From the NCBI GenBank assembly GCA_023426225.1, contig JAFABD010000077.1, positions 1-28,433 of the forward strand: a DNA stretch of 28,433 nt, read 5' to 3'. Source of the stretch: Pseudomonadota bacterium (GTDB lineage Bacteria; Pseudomonadota; Alphaproteobacteria; Sphingomonadales; Sphingomonadaceae). Of the stretch, positions 7,525 to 16,059 are shown piece after piece (within the stretch, counting starts at the first letter, position 1; every line of letters begins with the position of its first letter). The translations under genes were made by a program, and so were the position numbers. The notes beneath the pieces are model-generated. The model was not told the origin of the DNA and made no database searches. It saw nothing but the letters and a program-made list of their open reading frames with translations.

Positions 7525-9918
7525 CTATTTGGGCGAAAGCACCAATCTCGTCGCTTCTGCAAGTTGTTGCACCGAAAAAGGCTTGGGCAGAAAGGCGACG
7601 TTGTCGAGATCGATCGACTTGCGCAGCTGTTCTTCGGCATAGCCTGACATGAACAGGATCGGCAGGTCGGGATAACGTTCGCGCACACGCCGCGCCATGC
7701 TCGGCCCGTCCATCGACGGCATCACGACGTCCGAAATCAGCAGGTCGGGCCGCTCGATCGTATCGAGCATTTCCAGCGCGACCTCGCCGTTCTCGGCCGT
7801 GACGACGGTATAGCCCTGCCGCGTCAGCGCACGTTCGGCGATCGCCCGCACCATGTCCTCGTCCTCGACGACGAGCACGGTGCCCGATCCCCACAGGTCG
7901 GTCGGCTTCTCGCGCGGGTTGACCGGCGCCTTGGCGACCGTCGCCTCGGGGGCGGCATGGACGGGCAGATAGATGGTGAACTGGGCACCGCCGCCGCGCA
8001 GATTTTCGGCAAAGATGAACCCGCCCGACTGCTTGATGATGCCATAAACGGTCGAAAGGCCCAGGCCGGTGCCCTTGCCCACTTCCTTGGTGGTGAAAAA
8101 GGGTTCGAAGATCTTGGGCAGGATCTCGGGCGGGATGCCAGTTCCGGTGTCGGCGATGCGCAGCGCGGTGTAATCCCCCACCGGCAGCACGTCGTCGTCC
8201 ATCTGGCGCACCTCGGATGCGGGAACGCCCAGCGTCTCGATCGTCAGCGTGCCGCCGCCATTGGGGTTCTTCGACAGCATCGCGTCGCGTGCGTTGACCG
8301 CCAGGTTCACGACCACCTGCTCGAGCTGCCCCGGATCGGCGCGCACCGGCCCCAGATTGCGTCCGTGCTTGACCTCCAGCTTGACGGTCTCGCCAAGCAA
8401 CCGCTTGAGCAGGTTCGAGACTTCCGAAATCACGTCGGGCAGTTGCAGCACCTGCGGGCGCAGCGTCTGCTGGCGCGAAAAGGCGAGCAATTGCCGCGTC
8501 AGCGACGCCGCGCGGTTCGAATTGGCGCGGATCTGCTGGATGTCGTCATAGTCGCTGTCGCCCGGCGAATGCCGCATCAGCATCAGGTCACAATGCCCGA
8601 TGATCGCGGTCAGGATGTTGTTGAAATCGTGCGCGACGCCGCCGGCAAGCTGGCCCACCGCCTGCATCTTAGTCGCCTGCGCGACCTGGCGCTTCAGCTT
8701 GCCCTCCTCGCCCGCATCCTTGATGCTGATGAGCACCGCCGCGTCGCCCAGCCCGCGCGCGCCGGCGATCGTCATCCCCACCGGCTCGTCGGGCAGCTCG
8801 GTCAGCCGCACGGTCATTTCCACCGATCGCGGCGCCCCGCCAGCGACGCGGCGGATCGCGTCGGCAAGCGCCGCCTTGTCCTCGCGCACGACGAGATCAC
8901 CGGGATAGAGCGGCGGCGCGGCCGAATTGACGCGCGCGGCGCGGCAAAAGGCGTCGTTCATGTGAACGAACCGCCCATCGCGATCGATCAGCGCCATGCT
9001 CGCCGGCAACAGCGCGATCAGCGAGTGGATATTGGCCGACGCGCTGGTTCCGATCGCCGGCACCGCCACCGCCGACGCCTCTTCGTCGAGCAGCGCGACG
9101 AGCATCGGCGCCTCATCGCCGTCGAGGAACGGGATCTGCAGCACGCGGAGCGGGTTGCCTTCCAGCCCCTCGCGCTCGAAACGCACCAGCCCCGCCGAAT
9201 CGGTGATGAGGAAACGGGCAAAGTCGCGCCCCTCCACCGCCGCGTCGGGCGCCCCCATCGCGCGCAGCCGAAAGACGCGGTTGGCGCTGCGGACGCGCCC
9301 CTCGGGCGTCACCATCACCACCATCAGCCCGGCGCCGGCGAGCCGATCGCCCGTCGCCCCCGCGATCAGCCCTTCGATGTGCGCGACAAGGTCGAGCGTC
9401 TGCACCCCGGCAAAGCGCCAGACGAGCGCATCCTCGCCGATCCGCTCGACACGGACCGAGATCGCCGCCCCGCCGATCTGGATCGAATCGAACCGCGCCC
9501 GTCCGTCGCGCCATGCCCGGCGCGTCGCCAGTTCGAGTTCGCTGACGAGCGTGTCGGCAATCGGCAGCCCCGGCGGCGTCGGCCATCCGCCGAACAGCGC
9601 CTCATAGCGTGCATTGGCGCAGACCAGCCGCCCCGAACGGTCGGTGACGGCCAGCGCATCGTCGGCGATCGCGGCGAGCGCGTGCGCGACCGACCAGTCG
9701 GTCTCGCGCTCCACCACCGTTTCTGCACGCAACAGCCGCCGGGCCGCGACGATCACGCCCAGCGCCAGCAGCGCGGTCGCGACGAAACCGATCGCGATCG
9801 CCCGGTCATTGAGCGTCAGCAGCACGATCGCGCTCGCCCCGATCCCCGCCAGGATCGCGGCAAGCGCAGGCAGCAGCATGCGGGTGGCCCCCGCTGGGCG
9901 GTCGGGCAAGGTTGCCAT
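7525..9918 (-). CDS. cckA: Hybrid sensor histidine kinase CckA (cell-cycle kinase)
   Basis: 797 aa from the ATG at 9918, which has GGTGA 5 bases upstream (a GTG start at 9927 would add 3 residues). Two membrane segments (about 13-35 and 40-60) anchor it, followed by PAS-like sensory regions (about 80-400). The HisKA domain has H430 in GGVAHDFNNILTAIIGH. The ATPase domain has the N-box NLAVNARDAM and the G-box GTGLGLSTVYGI, and the C-terminal receiver has D730 in LLISDVVMPSMDG. The ending FMSGYAEEQLRKSIDLDNVA with LPKPFSVQQL is characteristic of CckA. In Caulobacter CckA passes phosphate through ChpT to CtrA and CpdR to control cell-cycle progression; in sphingomonads the pathway is conserved, although essentiality varies. 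Periplasmic sequence between the two membrane segments is very short. Confidence 0.93.
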   Translation of the reverse strand: MATLPDRPAGATRMLLPALAAILAGIGASAIVLLTLNDRAIAIGFVATALLALGVIVAARRLLRAETVVERETDWSVAHALAAIADDALAVTDRSGRLVCANARYEALFGGWPTPPGLPIADTLVSELELATRRAWRDGRARFDSIQIGGAAISVRVERIGEDALVWRFAGVQTLDLVAHIEGLIAGATGDRLAGAGLMVVMVTPEGRVRSANRVFRLRAMGAPDAAVEGRDFARFLITDSAGLVRFEREGLEGNPLRVLQIPFLDGDEAPMLVALLDEEASAVAVPAIGTSASANIHSLIALLPASMALIDRDGRFVHMNDAFCRAARVNSAAPPLYPGDLVVREDKAALADAIRRVAGGAPRSVEMTVRLTELPDEPVGMTIAGARGLGDAAVLISIKDAGEEGKLKRQVAQATKMQAVGQLAGGVAHDFNNILTAIIGHCDLMLMRHSPGDSDYDDIQQIRANSNRAASLTRQLLAFSRQQTLRPQVLQLPDVISEVSNLLKRLLGETVKLEVKHGRNLGPVRADPGQLEQVVVNLAVNARDAMLSKNPNGGGTLTIETLGVPASEVRQMDDDVLPVGDYTALRIADTGTGIPPEILPKIFEPFFTTKEVGKGTGLGLSTVYGIIKQSGGFIFAENLRGGGAQFTIYLPVHAAPEATVAKAPVNPREKPTDLWGSGTVLVVEDEDMVRAIAERALTRQGYTVVTAENGEVALEMLDTIERPDLLISDVVMPSMDGPSMARRVRERYPDLPILFMSGYAEEQLRKSIDLDNVAFLPKPFSVQQLAEATRLVLSPK

Positions 9919-9954
9919 GGCGTTCACCGTTGTGCGGTCGCGCCGCGGGGGTCA

Positions 9955-9982
9955 AGCGGGGAGTGATGCCGCACTCCCCGCT
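9955..9982 (-). terminator. Perfect 11-bp hairpin after the M13 peptidase gene
   Basis: AGCGGGGAGTG (9955-9965) pairs perfectly with CACTCCCCGCT (9972-9982) around a 6-base loop. It lies 25 bases past the M13 peptidase stop and upstream of cckA. There is no real T-run on either strand, so it may act as an mRNA-stabilising stem or an imperfect terminator. Confidence 0.45.
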
Positions 9983-10006
9983 CGTTTCGGCAAATCGCCG
10001 CCCGGC

Positions 10007-12088
10007 TTACCAGATCCGCACGCGATCGGCGGGCGCCAGGTACAGCTTCGATGCCGGGGTCGGCGCGAAGGCACCGTACCAGGGGTCGAGGTTGCGCACG
10101 ACCCAGGCGCGCTGTTCCGACGGCGAGTGCGGGTCGGTCAGCAGCCGCTGGCGCAGGTTCGCCTCGCGATAGTTGCGACGCCACACCTGCGCCCAGCCCA
10201 GGTAGAAGCGCTGGTCGGCGGTGGTGCCGTCGATCACCGGCGCTTCCTTGCCGCCCAGCGACGCCTTGTATGCGTCATAGGCGACCGTCAGGCCCGCGAG
10301 GTCGGCGACATTCTCGCCCAGCGTCAGCGCACCCTTCACGTGCAGGCCCGGCAGCGGTTCGTACTTGTCATACTGCGCGACCAGCGCGTCGGTGCGCGCC
10401 TTGAACGCCTTGACATCGGCGGGCGTCCACCAGTCGGTCAGGCGACCTTCGGCGTTGTACTTGGCGCCCTGGTCGTCGAAATGGTGGCTCAGCTCGTGGC
10501 CGATCACCGCGCCGATACCGCCATAGTTTACTGCCGGATCGGCATTGGGATCAAAGAACGGCGGCTGCAGGATCGCGGCCGGGAAGACGATCTCGACCAT
10601 GCCGAAATTGGCATAGGCGTTCACCGTCATCGGGGTCATCCCCCATTCCCAGCGGCGCAGCGGCGAGCCCAGCTTCGAGAAATTGTCCTCGAACTGCCAG
10701 TTGTTCGCGCGCAGATTGTTGCCGAACGCATCGCCCGCCACGATCGACAGGTTCGAATAGTCGTGCCAGCGATCGGGATAGCCGATCTTGGGCGTGAACG
10801 CCGCCAGCTTCTGGTGCGCCTTCACCTTGGTCTCGGGCGCCATCCAGTCGAGCGCGTCGATGCGGCGGTCCATCGCCGCGATCACGTTCTTGACGAGCTG
10901 GTCGGCCGCCTTCTTCGTCGCGGGCGGGAAATACTGCGCGACATAGACCTTGCTGACGTCGTCGCTCAGCGCGCCGGTGGTGAAATCAACCGCGCGCTTC
11001 CACCGCTCTTCCTGCTGCGGCGTGCCCGACAGCACGGTGCCGTAAAAGGCAAAGCGCTCCTTGTCGAAGCTCGACGGCAGCACATCGGCGAAGTTGTCGA
11101 GCGTGCGCAGCAGCAGCTGGTCCTTGATGACCCCCACCGGCGCATGCTGCATCAGCTTGGCGATGCCGGCGACCGCGCTCGGCTGCGCGACGATGACATA
11201 GCTCGCCTTGGTCGCGCCCAGCGCCTTGAAATAGCCGGCGAAGTCAAAGCCCGGCGCCGCCTTGGCGAGCGCGGCGAGCGTCATCTTGTTGTACGTCTTG
11301 TTGGCGTCGCGGCTCTCGATCCGCGTCCAGTGGGCCTTGGCGATCTGGGTCTCGAACGCCACCAGCGCCTTGGCGCGCGCCGCCGCGTTGGGCTCGCCCG
11401 CCAGCTCGAACATCTTGGCGACGTGGCGCTCATAGGCGGCGCGCGTCTCGACCAGCTTGGCGTCGGTCGACAGATAGTAATCGCGGTCCGGCATGCCGAG
11501 ACCCGCCTGCGACAGGTTCAGCGCATAGACCTCGGGCTCCTTGTCGTCCTGGCCGACATAGACCGCGAACGGCACCGACACGCCGTTGCGCGCCGCATCG
11601 GCGAACAGCGTGGCGAGCGCAGCCTTGCTGGTCACCGCCTTGATCCGGTCGATCCAAGCCTTGGCCGGTGCCAGCCCCTTGGCGTCGATCGCCGCCTGGT
11701 CGAGATAGGTCGAATAGGCGACACCGATCTTCGAATTGGGATCGTCCTTCGCCGCGTCGAGGATGCCGCGCGTCCGCTCGCGCGAACGGTCGTCGAGTAC
11801 GGTGAACATGCCATAGTTCGACTTGTCGGCGGGGATCTGCGTCGTGCGCGCCCAGTTGCCGTTGGCATAGGCATAGAAGTCGTCGCCGGGGGCGATCGTC
11901 TTGTCCATGCCCGCCGTGTCGAAGCCGAAGGTGCCGAGCTCGGGCTTGGGCGCGGGTTCGGGAGTCGGCGTCGGGGTGGGTGCCGGCGCTTCGGCCGGCG
12001 CGACGGGCGCGCTGCCCTGCTCATGGGCACAGCCGGTCAGCAGTACCGGCGCGGCGAGGATGGTGGTGGCAAGCAACGTGAGACGCAT
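10007..12088 (-). CDS. M13 family (neprilysin-like) zinc metallopeptidase lipoprotein
   Basis: 693 aa, the full family length. The N-terminus is a lipoprotein signal with lipobox LTGC (C20), followed by a Pro/Ala-rich linker (about 27-50, PTPTPTPEPAPKP). C20 is followed by alanine, which favours outer-membrane sorting. The zinc site is HELSHH (H531, E532, H535) with E592 in ENVADLAG. The NAYANF motif of substrate binding and a C-terminal region ending DRVRIW match the family, which ends CxVW in eukaryotes. It should cleave short peptides in the periplasm or at the cell surface. It is transcribed alone, 58 bases downstream of the DUF2062 gene, with a strong hairpin after it. Confidence 0.95.
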   Translation of the reverse strand: MRLTLLATTILAAPVLLTGCAHEQGSAPVAPAEAPAPTPTPTPEPAPKPELGTFGFDTAGMDKTIAPGDDFYAYANGNWARTTQIPADKSNYGMFTVLDDRSRERTRGILDAAKDDPNSKIGVAYSTYLDQAAIDAKGLAPAKAWIDRIKAVTSKAALATLFADAARNGVSVPFAVYVGQDDKEPEVYALNLSQAGLGMPDRDYYLSTDAKLVETRAAYERHVAKMFELAGEPNAAARAKALVAFETQIAKAHWTRIESRDANKTYNKMTLAALAKAAPGFDFAGYFKALGATKASYVIVAQPSAVAGIAKLMQHAPVGVIKDQLLLRTLDNFADVLPSSFDKERFAFYGTVLSGTPQQEERWKRAVDFTTGALSDDVSKVYVAQYFPPATKKAADQLVKNVIAAMDRRIDALDWMAPETKVKAHQKLAAFTPKIGYPDRWHDYSNLSIVAGDAFGNNLRANNWQFEDNFSKLGSPLRRWEWGMTPMTVNAYANFGMVEIVFPAAILQPPFFDPNADPAVNYGGIGAVIGHELSHHFDDQGAKYNAEGRLTDWWTPADVKAFKARTDALVAQYDKYEPLPGLHVKGALTLGENVADLAGLTVAYDAYKASLGGKEAPVIDGTTADQRFYLGWAQVWRRNYREANLRQRLLTDPHSPSEQRAWVVRNLDPWYGAFAPTPASKLYLAPADRVRIW

Positions 12089-12146
12089 ATTCGCATGACC
12101 TCGGGGAATTGAGCGATGCGCCGTCTTACCCCACTGATACGCCGCG

Positions 12147-12779
12147 TCAATCGTCCTGCCGAAGCTCGGGCACGTCCGGGCGCATCGAGCCGCCCGTCGC
12201 CGCGGGAAGCGCTCTCGCCGCCAGCACGGCGGCGCGGCGCTCGGCCTGGCGACGGTGCCAGCGGCGGGCGATCCAGATGCGCCACGCCATCGCCGACCCG
12301 AAATAGCCGATCAGGCTCAGCACCAGCGTCAGCGTCAGCAGCCCGGTGAGCAGCGCCGGACCGCCCTGATGATACAGCCACGCGCCCGTCGCCTGCGCCA
12401 TGCCCGCCATGCCGGTCTCGGCCGCCGCCGCGGCATGTGCGGCGGGCGTGCCCAGCATCCAGCTGCCGATCCAGTAGGCGGCGACCCACAGCGGCGGGGT
12501 GGTCAGCGGATTGGTGAAAAAGGTGGTCGCCGCCGCCGCCGGGATATTCGCGCGGAACGGCAGCGCGAGCAGCGCCGATGCCGGGATCTGCCCCATCGGC
12601 ACCAGAATGCCCGTCACCATCCCCAGCGCGACACCGCGCGGCACCGATCGGCGGGTGAAGCGCCACAGCGCCGAATGCATCATCCGCTGGGCAAAGGGGC
12701 GCAGCCAGCGGTTCGACTCCAGCGAATCGCGCGTCGGCGCGACCTTGTGGAACCAGCGTGCGAACCGCCCGCGCGGCAT
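12147..12779 (-). CDS. DUF2062 membrane protein
   Basis: 210 aa from the ATG at 12779, which is 1 base from the smpB stop. A longer in-frame version would run into smpB and is not supported. The DUF2062 core is about 30-165, with SVPRGVALGMVTGILVPMG (45-63) and FFTNPLTTPPLW (87-98) as the conserved motifs. Two or three membrane segments can be seen (about 49-74, 95-112 and 143-160), with a basic C-terminus. Its biochemical role is unknown. It is probably co-transcribed with smpB, an arrangement I recall as common in sphingomonads. Confidence 0.88.
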   Translation of the reverse strand: MPRGRFARWFHKVAPTRDSLESNRWLRPFAQRMMHSALWRFTRRSVPRGVALGMVTGILVPMGQIPASALLALPFRANIPAAAATTFFTNPLTTPPLWVAAYWIGSWMLGTPAAHAAAAAETGMAGMAQATGAWLYHQGGPALLTGLLTLTLVLSLIGYFGSAMAWRIWIARRWHRRQAERRAAVLAARALPAATGGSMRPDVPELRQDD

Positions 12780-12780
12780 C

Positions 12781-13260
12781 TCAGCCGCGGTCGCGCAGGA
12801 TGCGCGATTGCTCGCGCTTCCAGTCGCGTTCCTTGATCGTGTCGCGCTTGTCATGCGCCTTCTTGCCCTTTGCCAGCGCCAGTTCCACCTTGGCGCGCCC
12901 CTTTCCGTTAAAATAGATGGAAAGCGGCACCAGCGTCATGCCGTCGCGCGCAACGGCACCATGCAGCTTGTTGATCTCGCGCTCGTGGAGCAGCAGCTTG
13001 CGCGGCCGTTTGGGCTCGTGATTGAAGCGGTTGCCATGGCTGAATTCGGGGATGTTGGCGTTGACCAGCCACACCTGCCCGTCGCGCACCTCGGCATAGG
13101 CCTCGGCGATCGACCCTTCGCCGAAACGCAGCGACTTCACCTCGGTGCCGGTCAGCGCGATGCCGGCCTCATAGGTGGTCTCGATGAAGTAATCGAAGCG
13201 CGCGCGCCGGTTCTCGGCGACAGTCTTCAGCTTTTCGGAGGGAGGACGGGGACGTGCCAT
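12781..13260 (-). CDS. smpB: SsrA (tmRNA)-binding protein SmpB
   Basis: 159 aa from the ATG at 13260 (MARPRPPSEK); an alternative in-frame start at 13272 adds 4 residues. SmpB binds tmRNA and brings it to ribosomes stalled on broken mRNAs for trans-translation. Conserved features include ARFDYFIETTYEAGIALTGTEVKSLR (about 20-45), NIPEFSHGN (about 68-76), RPRKLLLHEREI (about 83-96) and the C-terminal helix GKKAHDKRDTIKERDW, which mimics the codon-anticodon stem in the decoding centre. The usual upstream neighbour in alphaproteobacteria is dapA; here a TonB receptor gene lies between them. I saw no tmRNA gene in this window. Confidence 0.96.
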   Translation of the reverse strand: MARPRPPSEKLKTVAENRRARFDYFIETTYEAGIALTGTEVKSLRFGEGSIAEAYAEVRDGQVWLVNANIPEFSHGNRFNHEPKRPRKLLLHEREINKLHGAVARDGMTLVPLSIYFNGKGRAKVELALAKGKKAHDKRDTIKERDWKREQSRILRDRG

Positions 13261-13354
13261 GGAACGGCGCATTTAGGCACGCCGGCCGCCAAAGGGAAGC
13301 GCCCGTGCGCGATCGGCTGCGCAGTCCCCTCGCGCACGCACGCCCACGGACGCG

Positions 13355-13390
13355 AAAAGGGCCCGGCGATGCGAACACCGCCGGGCCCTT
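13355..13390 (-). terminator. Intrinsic terminator of the second TonB receptor gene
   Basis: GGGCCCGGCG (13359-13368) pairs perfectly with CGCCGGGCCC (13379-13388), extended by two A-T pairs. On the minus strand the stem runs into TTTT then CGCG. It sits 60 bases past the receptor stop and before smpB, so smpB probably has its own promoter in 13261-13355. Confidence 0.8.
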
Positions 13391-13450
13391 CTGCGATCAT
13401 GTCATCGGTCGCGCGCCGGCCCGCGGGCGGGTCCGGCTGCGCGCGATCGA

Positions 13451-15808
13451 TCAGCGGAAGCGGCCGCCGAACGAGACGCCAATGATCCGCGGGTCGTTGA
13501 ACACCGCAGCCATATAGTTCTCGATAACGCCCTTGAGGTTCTTCTCGTTGGTGATGTTGCGGGCGAACGCCGCAAGCTCCCACGCCCCGCCCGGCGCTTC
13601 ATAGCCGACCTTCAGGCCGCCTTCGAAGTTGCCGTTCGAGGTGAACTCCTTGGTCTTGTAGAGCACGAAGCTCGTATAGCCCTGGAGGTTCCAGTCGGTC
13701 GAGACGAAGAACTTGCCGCCGTTGGCGACCGGCAGGTCGTAACGCGCCGCCAGGTTCAGGTTATATTCGGGCGCGTTGGGCAGCGGGTTGCCATCGATCT
13801 TGGCGAACACGCCCTTGCCCGCGATCGTCACCGTCGGGTTGTCGACGGTGCACACCACGACGCCGTTGAGCGCGCAGACCTGCGCCAGCGCGGCCTTGTC
13901 CTGGATTTCGGTATGGATCGCGCTGAAGCCGGCCGACAGCGCCAGGTTGCGCAGCGGGTGCAGCTCGAGCTCGGCTTCCATGCCATAGGCCTTGGCCTTG
14001 TCGGCGTTCAGCAGCACGCCGTTGCCGTTCTCGTCATTGGCGTTCAGCTGGATGTTGTCGACCGTGTAGGCAAAGCCGGTCAGGTTGAAGCGGACGCGAT
14101 TGTTGAAGAACGCGCTCTTCAGGCCGCCTTCCCACGACAGGATCGTTTCCGAGTCGGCGGTGGTGAAGTCGTTGCCGAACACCGCCGAACGCCCCTGGAT
14201 CGTCGGGCCGCGGAAGCCGCGCGCCACGCGAGCATACAGGCTGACATCGGGGTTCAGCTTGTACAGCGCGCTGACGTCCCAGCTGACCTTGGTGTCGTCC
14301 AGTCGGACATAGCGGCGGCCGGCATAGGTGACCTTCGGCGTCGTGTAGTTGGTGGCGGGATCGGGACCGTCCGCCGTCTTGAGCAGGCGGGTCTGCTTCT
14401 CGTCCTCGGTCACGCGCGCACCCGCCGTGATCGTGAAGTTCGGCAGCAGCTCATAGCTCGCCTGGCCGAACACCGCCCACGACGTGTTGGCGTTGCGCAG
14501 ACGCACCCAGTTATACGGGTTGTTGCTATTCGAGTTGTTCGGGTTGTTCGGGTTGAACGGCACAGTCAGGAAATAGCGGCGCTGATAGAAATCGGTCGTG
14601 TCGCGCGAATCGAAATAGAAGCCGCCGAACTGCCAGTTGAACTTGCCCGTGCCCGGGCTCGCCAGCCGCAGCTCCTGCGAGAACTGGTCGAGGTTGCGGA
14701 CATTGCCCTGCGACAGCCCATAGCCGTTGGGCGCGCCGTTGACCGGATACAGCGCCGCCGCACCGCCGTCGGTGTCGCCGCGGCTGTAGCCCGAGGTCGA
14801 TTCCCATGCCGAGATCGACGTCAGCACCGCACCGCCCAGGTCATAGGCGACGCGCAGCGACGTGCCATAGGTGTCATAGGCCTGCGGGTTGTTCTGCCCC
14901 TCGTCATAGAAGACGGTGTCGCGCGGCTCGGCATCGACGCTGTTCGAGCCCTTCTTGAGCGCGGCGCGATGGAAGATCGTCGAGCTGCCCGAATACCAGC
15001 GGCCATGGCCCGACAGGTCGATCGTCAGCCGGTCGGTCGGCGTCAGGCGCAGCTGGAGGCGCAGGTCGCGCTCGTCATAGCCGCCCATCGCGCGGGTGTG
15101 GCCGCCTTCGGTCCCGTCGAACGACGTGCCGGTATAGGCGTTGGCGACCCAGTCGTTGCGGTGCTGGTACAGCCCCGACACGCGAAACGACAGCAGGTCG
15201 TCGATGATCGCGCCGCCCATGCCCGCATCCAGCGTGCGCGTGCCGTACGAACCGATCGACGCCGACGCGCGACCGTTGAAATCGTTGCTCGGGCGGATCG
15301 TGTCGAACTTGATGATGCCGGCGGTGGTGTTGCGGCCGAACAGCGAACCCTGCGGCCCGCGCAGCACTTCGACCTTGTCGACGTCATAGACGGGGTTCGA
15401 CTTCAGCACGACATGCTCGAGCACCACGTCGTCCTGGATGATCGACACGGGCTGCGACGCGCCGAGGTAGAAGTCGATATTGCCCAGGCCGCGGATGTAA
15501 TAGCGGGGGAAGATGCGCCCCGTCGTCGTCTCGGCGTACAGACCGGGAACGCGGCCCGAAAGCGCCAGCGTGTCGTCGCCCGCCGCCTGGAACTCGCGCA
15601 GCTGGTCGCTCTTGATGACGCCGACCGAAACCGGCACGTCGACCAGCTTTTCCTCGCGGCGCTGGGCGGTGACGACGATTTCGCCAAGCCCTTCGTCCTG
15701 GGTCGATGCCGCCGGCGCGTTGGTCTGCGCCTGCGCCGCGGTGCCGATCAGCCCTGCACTGATCGCCGCGCCCGCCAGAAGCGCACGCTTGGCAAGATTG
15801 AATTTCAT
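13451..15808 (-). CDS. TonB-dependent outer-membrane receptor (second)
   Basis: 785 aa with a clear signal peptide (hydrophobic core LLAGAAISAGLIGTA, cleavage after AQA at about 27). EIVVTAQRREEKLVDVPVSV begins the mature plug, and RGPQGSLFGRNTTAGIIKFD is the plug signature. The C-terminus IIGVSFGGRFR is close to the usual aromatic barrel ending. GGGGAAAAC precedes the ATG. The segment YYIRGLGNIDF...ASQPVS followed by VVLEHVVLKSNPVYDVDKVE is typical of a receptor group common in sphingomonads whose substrates are mostly unknown. No transporter, enzyme or regulator sits next to it to suggest a ligand. It lies between dapA and smpB, which are usually neighbours, and has its own terminator. Confidence 0.94.
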   Translation of the reverse strand: MKFNLAKRALLAGAAISAGLIGTAAQAQTNAPAASTQDEGLGEIVVTAQRREEKLVDVPVSVGVIKSDQLREFQAAGDDTLALSGRVPGLYAETTTGRIFPRYYIRGLGNIDFYLGASQPVSIIQDDVVLEHVVLKSNPVYDVDKVEVLRGPQGSLFGRNTTAGIIKFDTIRPSNDFNGRASASIGSYGTRTLDAGMGGAIIDDLLSFRVSGLYQHRNDWVANAYTGTSFDGTEGGHTRAMGGYDERDLRLQLRLTPTDRLTIDLSGHGRWYSGSSTIFHRAALKKGSNSVDAEPRDTVFYDEGQNNPQAYDTYGTSLRVAYDLGGAVLTSISAWESTSGYSRGDTDGGAAALYPVNGAPNGYGLSQGNVRNLDQFSQELRLASPGTGKFNWQFGGFYFDSRDTTDFYQRRYFLTVPFNPNNPNNSNSNNPYNWVRLRNANTSWAVFGQASYELLPNFTITAGARVTEDEKQTRLLKTADGPDPATNYTTPKVTYAGRRYVRLDDTKVSWDVSALYKLNPDVSLYARVARGFRGPTIQGRSAVFGNDFTTADSETILSWEGGLKSAFFNNRVRFNLTGFAYTVDNIQLNANDENGNGVLLNADKAKAYGMEAELELHPLRNLALSAGFSAIHTEIQDKAALAQVCALNGVVVCTVDNPTVTIAGKGVFAKIDGNPLPNAPEYNLNLAARYDLPVANGGKFFVSTDWNLQGYTSFVLYKTKEFTSNGNFEGGLKVGYEAPGGAWELAAFARNITNEKNLKGVIENYMAAVFNDPRIIGVSFGGRFR

Positions 15809-16059
15809 GTTTTCCCCGCTTTACGGTTTTCGTTGCACATCAGGCGCGCGCGCAGTCGCCCCCGCCCAAGCGGCGGAGGGGCTGCAACATCGCGTCCGTG
15901 CGGGGTTCGACCCCCGCTGGCCGCGCCGCTAGGCCGCGATTGTGAACTTCCTGTGACCGTTGCGACGGGACGAGGCGATCAATTGTGGCAAAAGCCGCGC
16001 CATCGCCTGCCGATTGCGCACGCTTGATTGCGCGCTGCACAATCGACGGCGATCGGGGT
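15809..16059. other. 251-bp gap between dapA and the second TonB receptor
   Basis: No gene is supported. It must hold the receptor promoter on the minus strand. A hairpin GCGGGG (15900-15905) with CCCCGC (15912-15917) and loop TTCGAC is the only clear structure. It lies downstream of dapA but has no T-run after it. Confidence 0.5.

Noticed and set aside
7957..9966. 669-codon plus-strand ORF opposite cckA
   Set aside because: His/Arg-rich antisense shadow; the cckA frame carries all kinase and receiver motifs.
15896..15925. tRNA T-arm-like sequence (GGTTCGA in a GC stem)
   Set aside because: The 5-bp T-stem does not pair in the required register, and no acceptor stem, anticodon arm or CCA end can be found around it.
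13913..16027. 704-codon plus-strand ORF opposite the second TonB receptor
   Set aside because: Antisense shadow with no domain or ribosome-binding site; the receptor frame is clear.
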